Assembly (NCBI GenBank): GCA_025450255.1
Contig: JANWHV010000056.1
Location: 1 to 6,608, forward strand
DNA length: 6,608 nucleotides
Source of the DNA: Chloroflexota bacterium
GTDB lineage: Bacteria > Chloroflexota > UBA5177 > JANWHV01
Direction of reading: 5' to 3'
Below are positions 1 to 5,420 of this stretch, piece after piece. Each line of letters opens with the position of its first letter. The stretch's first letter is position 1. Position numbers and translations under genes: made by a program. The notes under the pieces are model-generated. The model ran no database searches. It worked only from the letters and a program-made list of their open reading frames with translations, and was not told the origin of the DNA.

Positions 1-206
1 TAGAGCACATTGAGAGCCCGTCGCCGTTCAATGCCGAAGGGATAAAGGGCGCCGGCGAGGGCGGCACCATCGGCGCGCTGGCTACGATTGCCGGCGCGAT
101 AGAGGACGCCCTGTCGCCATTCGAGATCAGGCTCAACGACTTGCCAATCCTGCCGCCAGCGCTGGTAGCGGCGGTGGCCGCGGCACGCGCCGGCCGGAAG
201 CTCTAA
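1..206 (+). CDS. Xanthine dehydrogenase / CO dehydrogenase family molybdopterin-binding subunit, C-terminal end (partial)
   Basis: This is the 3' end of a gene entering from the left. The reading frame starts at base 3 and gives 67 residues before TAA (204-206). The segment has the KGAGEGGTIGA motif of the large molybdopterin subunit of xanthine dehydrogenase, aldehyde oxidase and CoxL-type enzymes. The glutamate of GEGG (codon 57-59) matches the conserved catalytic base near the molybdenum centre in this family. The following pattern (alternating Ala/Ile, then DAL-P and a final LP.LP segment) is the normal end of the protein, so the C-terminus looks intact. Such enzymes hydroxylate aldehydes, purines or other heterocycles, or oxidise CO, with FAD and 2Fe-2S partners that should lie to the left. 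The substrate cannot be told from this fragment. It reads in the same direction as the LacI operon but is separated from it by a strong promoter. Confidence 0.88.
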   Translation, partial: EHIESPSPFNAEGIKGAGEGGTIGALATIAGAIEDALSPFEIRLNDLPILPPALVAAVAAARAGRKL

Positions 207-230
207 AGACACATCCGTAAGCGCGGCCCG

Positions 231-259
231 TTGACAGCGTTTGGGATCGGTGCTACCGT
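231..259 (+). promoter_or_regulatory. Sigma70-type promoter of the lacI-like operon
   Basis: A perfect -35 box TTGACA (231-236) is followed after 17 bp by TACCGT (254-259), a weak -10 with three of six consensus bases. The predicted transcription start is near 265-267, on the first palindromic operator. The promoter lies just after the upstream gene ends and before the LacI-type gene, so it probably drives the regulator, dehydrogenase and M24 genes together. The -35 box and spacing are seen directly; use of the promoter is inferred. Confidence 0.55.
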
Positions 260-265
260 GTAAAG

Positions 266-275
266 CAATCGATTG
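266..275. promoter_or_regulatory. LacI-family operator 1 (CAATCGATTG)
   Basis: A perfect 10-bp palindrome CAATCGATTG with the central CG typical of LacI/GalR-family operators. It sits at the predicted transcription start of the promoter at 231-259, where a bound repressor would block initiation. A second near-copy lies 21 bp downstream. The palindrome is directly visible; binding by the adjacent LacI-type protein is inferred. Confidence 0.6.
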
Positions 276-285
276 TTCAGCTAGG

Positions 286-297
286 ACAAACGATTGT
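286..297. promoter_or_regulatory. LacI-family operator 2 (ACAAACGATTGT)
   Basis: A 12-bp palindrome with one mismatched pair (A290:A293). Its core CAAACGATTG differs from operator 1 by a single base. The centres of the two sites are 21 bp apart, two helical turns, so both would face the same side of DNA. Its right end overlaps the GTG at 296, a possible alternative start of the regulator. Confidence 0.5.
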
Positions 298-340
298 GCA
301 AGGCGGCTCCGCTGCTGTGTGCGGCCGCCCGAGCCGGCGC

Positions 341-1393
341 ATGGAGGCGACCAACCACGTGGAAGCGCGCACGTTGAAAGATCTCGCCCGCCTCGCGGGC
401 GTGCATCCTTCCACCGTGGCCCGCGTGCTCAACGGCGACCCGCAACAGCGCGTTCGCCCCGAGGTGCGCGACCGCATTGTCACGCTCGCCCGCACCCACG
501 GCTATCAGCCAAATGGTCTGGCGCGCGCGCTCCGCCTGAAGCGGTCACAGGTGATCGGCACGATGATTCCCGACATATCCAATCCATTCTTTGCCGCCAT
601 GTTCCGCGGCATCGAGGATACGCTGGCGTGCCAGGATTTTAGCGTGATTCTTGCCAATACCGACGACGAGCCGCGGCGTGAATTGCGGAGCATGAACGTG
701 CTCCGCGAGCGCCAGGTTGACGGACTGATCCTGGCCACGGCGCGCCGCCACGACCCCGCGATCGCGAGCCTCGCCGCCGACCGCTATCCCTTTGTGCTCG
801 TCAACCGCCATACCGACCCCATAAGCGCCAATGCGGTTGTGCCGGACGACTACAACGGCGCCGCCGTCGCGGTGGACCATTTGGTCGCGCTTGGTCACCG
901 GCGCGTCGCGCATATCGCGGGCTCCCTGGAGATCTCGACCGGCTACAACCGCCGCCGCGGCTATCTCGATGCTCTCGCGCGTCATGGCCTGGCCGCCGAT
1001 CCCGCACTGCTTGTGACCGGCAGCTATCGCGAAACGGGCGGCCACGACGCGATGCTCGCCTTGCTTGCCCTGCCCGAGCGGCCAACCGCCGTGTTCGCGG
1101 TCAACGACCTCGCGGCCATGGGCGCCATACGCGCGGCGCGTGAGGCCGGCCTGGCCGTACCGGGCGACGTTTCCATCGTGGGCTTCAACGATCTGGCCGA
1201 GTGCGCGCGGATGACGCCGACCCTGACCACGCTGCACGTGCCGCTGCACGATATGGGCGTGGCGGCGGCGACGCGAATCCTGGCGCTGCTCGGCGGCGAG
1301 GACGCGGCGCCTGAGCCGGCGATACTGCCGGTCGAGCTTGTCCAGCGAGAGAGCACCGGGCCCGTCCCGACTCTCCTCGCGCCGGCAGGCTGA
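341..1393 (+). CDS. LacI-family transcriptional regulator
   Basis: A 350-residue protein with full LacI/GalR architecture. Residues 11-31 form the helix-turn-helix (TLKDLARLAGVHPSTVARVL), and a hinge-helix region around 55-66 (GYQPNGLARALR) inserts in the minor groove in this family. From residue 71 a periplasmic-binding-protein-like effector domain begins (IGTMIPDISNPFF), with characteristic segments VDGLIL, FAVND and DVSIVGFND. The effector is unknown; such regulators usually sense a sugar or small acid handled by neighbouring genes. ATG 341 is the best compromise start, though it has no clear ribosome-binding site. GTG 359 has GGAGG at 343-347, 11 nt upstream, and would leave a very typical short N-terminus. 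GTG 296 has AGGA at 283-286 but lies inside operator 2. The tandem operators suggest autoregulation, and the dehydrogenase follows 48 nt downstream. Family assignment is near certain; the start is not. Confidence 0.95.
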   Translation: MEATNHVEARTLKDLARLAGVHPSTVARVLNGDPQQRVRPEVRDRIVTLARTHGYQPNGLARALRLKRSQVIGTMIPDISNPFFAAMFRGIEDTLACQDFSVILANTDDEPRRELRSMNVLRERQVDGLILATARRHDPAIASLAADRYPFVLVNRHTDPISANAVVPDDYNGAAVAVDHLVALGHRRVAHIAGSLEISTGYNRRRGYLDALARHGLAADPALLVTGSYRETGGHDAMLALLALPERPTAVFAVNDLAAMGAIRAAREAGLAVPGDVSIVGFNDLAECARMTPTLTTLHVPLHDMGVAAATRILALLGGEDAAPEPAILPVELVQRESTGPVPTLLAPAG

Positions 1394-1441
1394 TGAGTAT
1401 CCCCGCGAGCGTTGCGGCACGAGCAGGCATGGAGGTTAAGC

Positions 1442-2335
1442 GTGGCTGATCTGGGGTTCATTGGCCTGGGCACCATGGGTGGCCGTGTTGTCAGGCGGTT
1501 GCTCGACGCCGGGCACCAGGTGACCGGCTACAATCGCACCAGCGCGAAAGCACGGTGGCTGATCGACGCCGGCATGCGCTGGGCTGAGTCGCCGCGCGCG
1601 GTGGCCGAAGCATCCGAAATAACTTTCAGCATGGTGACGAATACCAGCGCCCTGCTGGCGATTGTCGACGGCGAAGACGGCGTGCTCGCCGGCCTCGCGC
1701 CGGATAGCGTGTACGTGGACATGAGCACGGTCAGCCCACAGGTCTGCCGCGACCTGGCGAAGCGCGTGGCAGCGCGCGGCGCCTATATGCTCGACGCGCC
1801 GGTCTCGGGTCGCGTGAGCACACTCGAACAGGGCCAGCTCTCGATCATGGTGGGTGGCGATCGAGCGGTCTTCGAGCGGATCGAGCCGGTGCTGCTGGCG
1901 ATCGGCCCCAAGGTGACACGCATGGGCGCCAACGGGCTGGCGGTTACCATGAAGATTGCCATCAACCTGAGCCTGGCCGTGCAGTACCTGGCCTTCTCCG
2001 AGGGTTTGCTGCTGGCCGAGAAAAGCGGCATCCCACGCGAGACCGCGCTGCAGGCCATGTTGCAGAGCGTCGTGGCCTCGCCCGTGCTCAAATACCGGGG
2101 ACCGTTCGTACTCGAGATGCCGGAGGAAGCGTGGTTCGACGTGAACATGATGCAGAAGGACATGCTGCTGGCCCTTGAGCTCGGGCGCGCCGTCGATGTG
2201 CCGCTGCCCACGGTAGCGATTGCCAACGAGTGGCTGACCGCCGCGCGGGCGCTTGGACTTGGGCACAAGGACTTCGCGATATTGTTCGAGGTGCTGGCAC
2301 GCATGTCAGGGCTCAACAGCACGCAAGATCCGTAG
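1442..2335 (+). CDS. NAD(P)-dependent oxidoreductase, 3-hydroxyisobutyrate dehydrogenase / beta-hydroxyacid dehydrogenase family
   Basis: A 297-residue protein, the normal length for the family. The N-terminal Rossmann fold has the dinucleotide motif GLGTMG (8-13), and NRT at 31-33 after the second strand hints at NADP use. The substrate motif DAPVSG lies at 118-123, and the catalytic lysine motif K-x-x-x-N at Lys171/Asn175 (MKIAIN). The all-helical C-terminal domain follows. Family enzymes oxidise or reduce the hydroxyl of beta-hydroxyacids such as 3-hydroxyisobutyrate, tartronate semialdehyde, 6-phosphogluconate-like acids or sulfolactaldehyde-type compounds in the cytoplasm. The usual second glycine after DAPVSG is arginine here (R124), so the substrate may be unusual. 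The start is GTG 1442, supported by GGAGG at 1431-1435 with 6-nt spacing; the in-frame TTG at 1412 has no such site. It lies between the LacI gene and the M24 gene in one apparent operon. Confidence 0.92.
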   Translation: MADLGFIGLGTMGGRVVRRLLDAGHQVTGYNRTSAKARWLIDAGMRWAESPRAVAEASEITFSMVTNTSALLAIVDGEDGVLAGLAPDSVYVDMSTVSPQVCRDLAKRVAARGAYMLDAPVSGRVSTLEQGQLSIMVGGDRAVFERIEPVLLAIGPKVTRMGANGLAVTMKIAINLSLAVQYLAFSEGLLLAEKSGIPRETALQAMLQSVVASPVLKYRGPFVLEMPEEAWFDVNMMQKDMLLALELGRAVDVPLPTVAIANEWLTAARALGLGHKDFAILFEVLARMSGLNSTQDP

Positions 2336-2339
2336 CAAT

Positions 2340-2411
2340 CTCAACCGGCAACCGCGCTTGTTGCGGACACGCTCGCTACAGATACGCATCGACAAAAGAA
2401 AGCCGGTTGAG
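2340..2411 (+). repeat. 10-bp perfect inverted repeat closing the spacer between the dehydrogenase and M24 genes
   Basis: CTCAACCGGC at 2340-2349 is exactly complementary to GCCGGTTGAG at 2402-2411, with 52 nt between. A smaller hairpin (CCGC 2352-2355 with GCGG 2363-2366, 7-nt loop) lies inside. The outer stem starts five bases after the dehydrogenase stop and ends 19 bases before the M24 ribosome-binding site. It could be an mRNA stabiliser, an attenuation-like element or a differential-expression structure. No U-tract follows, so a standard terminator is unlikely. The repeat is seen directly; function is unknown. Confidence 0.5.
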
Positions 2412-2442
2412 CTTCGACGACGGCACGGTGAGGAGTACGACG

Positions 2443-3780
2443 ATGGCACTGAGCAGTTACGGGCTGATGGCGGTGGATTGGGAGCAGCGCGTGGATATGG
2501 AGCGCCTGCGCAACGAGCGCCTGGCGCGCGTCTCCGCGCTCCTCAAGGAATCGAGCATGGGCGCGCTCCTGTGCTTCGACATGAACAACGTGCGGTACAT
2601 CACCGCCACGCACATCGGCACCTGGGCCATGGACAAGCTGGCTCGCTTCACCCTGCTGCCGCAGGACGACGATCCAATCCTGTGGGACTTCGGGTCGGCC
2701 GCCCGGCATCACCAGCTTTACTGTCCCTGGCTCGGCGAGCGCTCGCGGCCCGGCATCTCCACCTTACGCGGCGCGCTCTCGCCGGAGGTGGGCCAGGCCG
2801 AGGATGTCGCGCGTAAAATTCGCCTTGAGCTCGAGGCGCGTGGACTGCTCGGCGAGCCGGTTGGCGTGGACGCGGTGGAATTGCCCGTCCTTTTCGCCCT
2901 GCAGGCGGAAGGGATCACGGTGGTGGACGGCCAACAACTGATGCAGCAGGCACGCATGATCAAGACGCGCGACGAGATAACCCTGCTCAACACCGCGTGC
3001 ATGATGGTCGATGCCGCCTATGACGAGCTGTATCGGGCCATGAAGCCGGGTATCCGCGAGAACGAATGCGTGGCTTTGGTGAATAAGGTGCTCTACGACC
3101 TGGGATCCGAGCACGTCGAAGGAGTAAACGCCATCTCCGGCGAGCGCTGCAGTCCCCACCCGCATGTGTTTAGCGATCGGGCGCTCCGACCCGGCGATCC
3201 CGCCTATTTCGATATTTTGCAGAGCCACATGGGCTACCGCACCTGCTACTACCGCACCTTCGTTATCGGCAGCGCCTCGCGGGCGCAAGTGGATGCCTAC
3301 GCACGCTGCCGCCACTATCTCGACGCCGCGATTAGCCTGATACGCCCAGGGGCCACGACCGCCGACGTGGTGAGGGTCTGGCCGAGGGCGGAGGAATTTG
3401 GCTTCCCCAATGAGGAAGCGGCATTTGCCTTGCAATACGGTCATGGCGTGGGCCTATCGATCTGGGAAAAGCCCATCTTCAGCCGTCTCGTCTCGCTCAA
3501 ACACCCGGAAGTGATCGAGGAAGGGATGGTCTTCGCGCTCGAGACGTTCTGGCCGGCACTCGATGGTTGGTCGGCGGCGCGCATCGAGGAGCAGCTGGTG
3601 GTGACCAGGGACGGTTGCGAGATCATAACACGATTCCCAGCCGAACAACTGCTGGTCGCGGGCACGCGATATCACACGTCCGCGGGCCCGCTTGCCGCGG
3701 TACGTGAAACGCAGTCGAACCTCAATGCCAACCCGAACGGCAGCGCGCATGGCGCCGTGGTCTCCGACCTGGCGACGTAG
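2443..3780 (+). CDS. M24 family (Xaa-Pro peptidase / creatinase / DddP-like) hydrolase
   Basis: A 445-residue protein. The creatinase-like N-terminal domain spans about 15-160, the pita-bread catalytic domain about 165-415, and a polar low-complexity tail follows. ATG 2443 is supported by AGGAG at 2431-2435, 7 nt upstream. Recognisable family positions are Asp257 (YFDIL), His334 (GHGVGL), Glu367 (FALETF) and Glu382 (RIEEQ). The second metal aspartate, normally just before the conserved RT, is Cys268 (GYRTCYYRT). This departs from metal-dependent prolidase and aminopeptidase P and recalls creatinase, a metal-free member. Length, the WD near residue 81 and the RIEEQ layout recall DMSP lyase DddP. 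General activity in the family is C-N bond hydrolysis, or C-S cleavage in DddP. Co-transcription with a LacI regulator and a beta-hydroxyacid dehydrogenase suggests small-molecule catabolism rather than peptide turnover. Family is certain; substrate is unknown. Confidence 0.9.
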   Translation: MALSSYGLMAVDWEQRVDMERLRNERLARVSALLKESSMGALLCFDMNNVRYITATHIGTWAMDKLARFTLLPQDDDPILWDFGSAARHHQLYCPWLGERSRPGISTLRGALSPEVGQAEDVARKIRLELEARGLLGEPVGVDAVELPVLFALQAEGITVVDGQQLMQQARMIKTRDEITLLNTACMMVDAAYDELYRAMKPGIRENECVALVNKVLYDLGSEHVEGVNAISGERCSPHPHVFSDRALRPGDPAYFDILQSHMGYRTCYYRTFVIGSASRAQVDAYARCRHYLDAAISLIRPGATTADVVRVWPRAEEFGFPNEEAAFALQYGHGVGLSIWEKPIFSRLVSLKHPEVIEEGMVFALETFWPALDGWSAARIEEQLVVTRDGCEIITRFPAEQLLVAGTRYHTSAGPLAAVRETQSNLNANPNGSAHGAVVSDLAT

Positions 3781-3784
3781 CCTC

Positions 3785-3807
3785 GCTCGCCGCAAGTCGC
3801 GGCGTGC
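3785..3807 (+). terminator. Candidate hairpin terminator after the M24 gene
   Basis: A GC-rich stem-loop starts five bases after the M24 stop. CGCCGC (3788-3793) pairs with GCGGCG (3799-3804) around the loop AAGTC, and two more pairs extend it past a T:T mismatch. There is no T-run after it, so it may act as a U-less terminator or only as a 3'-end stabiliser. Confidence 0.4.
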
Positions 3808-3841
3808 AGCCTGGCGGCATGCGGTAGGTACGCGCGACCGG

Positions 3842-3868
3842 CCCGGTGGGCATACGGAAACACCCGGG
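3842..3868. terminator. Candidate bidirectional hairpin in the convergent gap
   Basis: CCCGGTG (3842-3848) pairs with CACCCGGG (3861-3868) with one bulged C and a 12-nt loop. It lies between the convergent M24 and MarR genes, 21 bases beyond the MarR stop, and could help end transcription from either side. No T-tract is present on either strand. Confidence 0.3.
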
Positions 3869-3889
3869 ACTTTGATACCCAGGCGCCGG

Positions 3890-4417
3890 CTAGATCGCCT
3901 CGCTATCGGCCCGAGGTGTGTCCTGTCCACGTTCCAGTGAGAGCACGAGCGATCGCAGCAACGCCGCCAGGTTCTCACGTTCGCCGGCGTCGAGCGCCGC
4001 GATCAGTTTCTCCTCGGTGGCGACGTGCGCCACCATGACCTCGTCGACCAGCGCGAGGCCTTTGCTCGTGAGGCCGATTTGCAGGGCGCGACGGTCCTCC
4101 GGGTCAGGCAGGCGCTCCACCAGGCCGGCTTGCTCGAGCCGGTCGAGGCGGTGTGTCATGCCGCCCGAGGACAGCAATAATTGCTGAAACAACCCGGTGG
4201 GCGAGGCCCGGTAGGGCGGACCGGCGCGGCGAAGCGAGGCAAGCACGTCGAAAAGCCCATGGCTGATGCCGAAACGCGCGAAATTGCGCTCAAGTTCCGC
4301 GGCTAATAATTGCGAGAGGAGGGTGATGCGGCCAACCACGGCCACTGGTGAATGATCGAGGTCGGGGCGCAGAGCGCGCCATTGGTCCATGATCCGGTCG
4401 ACTTGGTCGCGTTCCAT
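3890..4417 (-). CDS. MarR-family transcriptional regulator, PecS-like
   Basis: A 175-residue winged-helix regulator. The N-terminal helix VDRIMDQWRALRPDLD (6-21) is typical of the PecS/HucR branch. The core includes FDVLASLRRAG (56-66), a recognition region SSGGMTHRLDRLEQAGLVER (83-102) and the wing DPEDRR (105-110). Trp13 and Asp57 match, from memory, positions that bind urate in PecS/HucR proteins, so urate or a similar ligand is plausible but unproven. It is divergent from an EamA exporter exactly as pecS is from pecM, with an operator-like palindrome at 4470-4487. ATG 4417 has no Shine-Dalgarno sequence, while a good -10 box (4424-4429) places transcription start at or next to the ATG, suggesting a leaderless message. 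An internal Met10 could be a second start but would cut the conserved N-terminal helix. Family is firm; ligand is inferred. Confidence 0.92.
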   Translation of the reverse strand: MERDQVDRIMDQWRALRPDLDHSPVAVVGRITLLSQLLAAELERNFARFGISHGLFDVLASLRRAGPPYRASPTGLFQQLLLSSGGMTHRLDRLEQAGLVERLPDPEDRRALQIGLTSKGLALVDEVMVAHVATEEKLIAALDAGERENLAALLRSLVLSLERGQDTPRADSEAI

Positions 4418-4423
4418 GCGTCA

Positions 4424-4453
4424 ACTATAGCCGCTGAAAAGTGTGCTTGACAA
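4424..4453 (-). promoter_or_regulatory. Promoter of the MarR-family gene, probably leaderless
   Basis: On the minus strand TTGTCA (4448-4453, five of six consensus) is followed after 18 bp by TATAGT (4424-4429, five of six). The -10 box ends six bases before the ATG at 4417, so the expected start of transcription is at the A of the ATG. The -35 box overlaps that of the opposite promoter by five bases. Confidence 0.5.
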
Positions 4454-4475
4454 TTGCCTTCGCCAAATATATCTT
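4447..4475 (+). promoter_or_regulatory. Promoter of the EamA transporter gene
   Basis: A perfect TTGACA (4447-4452) is followed after 17 bp by TATCTT (4470-4475, four of six consensus). The -10 box coincides with the left arm of the palindrome at 4470-4487, so a repressor bound there would exclude RNA polymerase. The expected transcription start is near 4482, leaving a leader of about 24 nt before ATG 4506. Confidence 0.5.
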
Positions 4476-4487
4476 GACGTTAAGATA
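4470..4487. promoter_or_regulatory. MarR-type operator (18-bp palindrome)
   Basis: TATCTTGACGTTAAGATA is palindromic at 16 of 18 positions; only the pair 4476/4481 is mismatched. Size and symmetry fit a MarR-family dimer site. It overlaps the predicted -10 box and start region of the EamA gene and lies upstream of the marR promoter. Expected action is repression of the exporter with a lesser effect on the regulator. The symmetry is visible; binding is inferred. Confidence 0.6.
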
Positions 4488-4505
4488 CTTTCCTGGGAAT
4501 GACCG

Positions 4506-5420
4506 ATGAATCGAACGGCGCTTATTCTGACTACCGCCGTGGCGCCCGTACTGTGGGGCACCACCTATCTCACGGCGACATACGCCTTGCCGGCGTACCA
4601 CCCATTGTTTACCGCCCTGATGCGGGCGCTGCCCGCGGGCATGCTGATAACCCTCATATTTCGCCAACTGCCCACCGGTATCTGGTGGCGGCGAGCGGCA
4701 GCGCTGGGCGGGCTCAACATCGGGCTGACGTTTGCCATGTTGTTCATCGGCGCCTATCGCCTCCCGGGCGGCGTGGCGGCGACGGTCGGCGCCGTTCAGC
4801 CGTTGGTCGTCACCACGCTTGGGTGGCCGCTGTTGCATATCCGGCCGACGCACCGCATGGTGGCAGCCGGATTGGTCGGTATCCTGGGAGTAGCCATGCT
4901 GGTGCTTGGCGGCCGGATCGGTCTCGATCCGATCGGGGTGCTGGGGGCGGGCGCCGGGGCCGTGGCCACCGCGGCCGGCGTGGTCATGGTGAAGCGCTGG
5001 GGTCGGCCCGAGGGTGTTTCGGTATTGGCGTTCACGGGTTGGCAACTACTGGCCGGCGGCATCATGCTGGCGCCGGTCGCCGCGATCTTCGAGGGTGCTC
5101 CGTCCCATGTTACCGCGCTCAATGTCGGGGGCTATCTGTACCTCTGTCTCGCCGGTACCGCGCTCGCGTATTCACTGTGGTTCCGCGGCATTGGTTTGTT
5201 ATCCGCCGCCTCGGTGTCGTTCTTGACGCTGCTCGTTCCTCTGGTAGCGACGATAGCCGGCTTCATCGTCTATCGCCAATCGCTCGCGCCCGTGCAGCTC
5301 GCGGGCATGGCGGCAGTTTTGGGCAGTATCGTTACCGCGCAGCTTCCGGCCCCGAAATCAAGGACCACACCCTCCCCGTTGCCGGTACATGGCGTGGTGG
5401 GCACGCGTCCAGCCGTCTGA
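4506..5420 (+). CDS. EamA (DMT superfamily) exporter, PecM-like
   Basis: A 304-residue inner-membrane protein with ten predicted membrane helices in two EamA repeats (about 5-135 and 143-281). Helices lie near 5-27, 32-52, 64-84, 88-110, 118-135, 143-162, 173-195, 209-227, 236-257 and 261-281. Motifs such as APVLWGTTY (13-21), RALPAGM (40-46), YRLPGGVAA (84-92) and LWFRGIGLLSAA (224-235) match the PecM-like branch, which exports metabolites. In Dickeya PecM is linked to indigoidine export and controlled by PecS. The last 24 residues are a polar cytoplasmic tail. ATG 4506 has only a weak GGGA site (4495-4498). It is divergent from a PecS-like MarR gene, with overlapping promoters and a palindrome on its -10 box. 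Its final 151 bp overlap the convergent GNAT gene, including the codons for the last helix. Cargo is unknown. Confidence 0.93.
   Translation: MNRTALILTTAVAPVLWGTTYLTATYALPAYHPLFTALMRALPAGMLITLIFRQLPTGIWWRRAAALGGLNIGLTFAMLFIGAYRLPGGVAATVGAVQPLVVTTLGWPLLHIRPTHRMVAAGLVGILGVAMLVLGGRIGLDPIGVLGAGAGAVATAAGVVMVKRWGRPEGVSVLAFTGWQLLAGGIMLAPVAAIFEGAPSHVTALNVGGYLYLCLAGTALAYSLWFRGIGLLSAASVSFLTLLVPLVATIAGFIVYRQSLAPVQLAGMAAVLGSIVTAQLPAPKSRTTPSPLPVHGVVGTRPAV

Noticed and set aside
207..230. Terminator after the molybdopterin subunit gene
   Set aside because: I saw no stem-loop with a T-tract between the stop and the next promoter.
545..1420. A 291-codon open frame on the minus strand across the LacI gene
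   Set aside because: It is antisense to a clear LacI protein, has no recognisable domain and is the expected high-GC shadow.
1412..1441. TTG 1412 as start of the dehydrogenase
   Set aside because: GTG 1442 has GGAGG at ideal spacing and begins right before the Rossmann strand, as in the family.
1436..2266. A 276-codon minus-strand open frame opposite the dehydrogenase
   Set aside because: Composition is rich in His, Arg and Gln with no domain, as expected for an antisense shadow of a GC-rich gene.
2230..2442. Extended N-terminus of the M24 gene reaching into the dehydrogenase gene
   Set aside because: ATG 2443 has a good ribosome-binding site and the creatinase-like domain begins shortly after it; the extension is family-unlike.
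4474..4479. TTGACG as another -35 box inside the operator
   Set aside because: It is part of the palindrome, and a -10 box at the right distance would fall at or after the exporter start codon.
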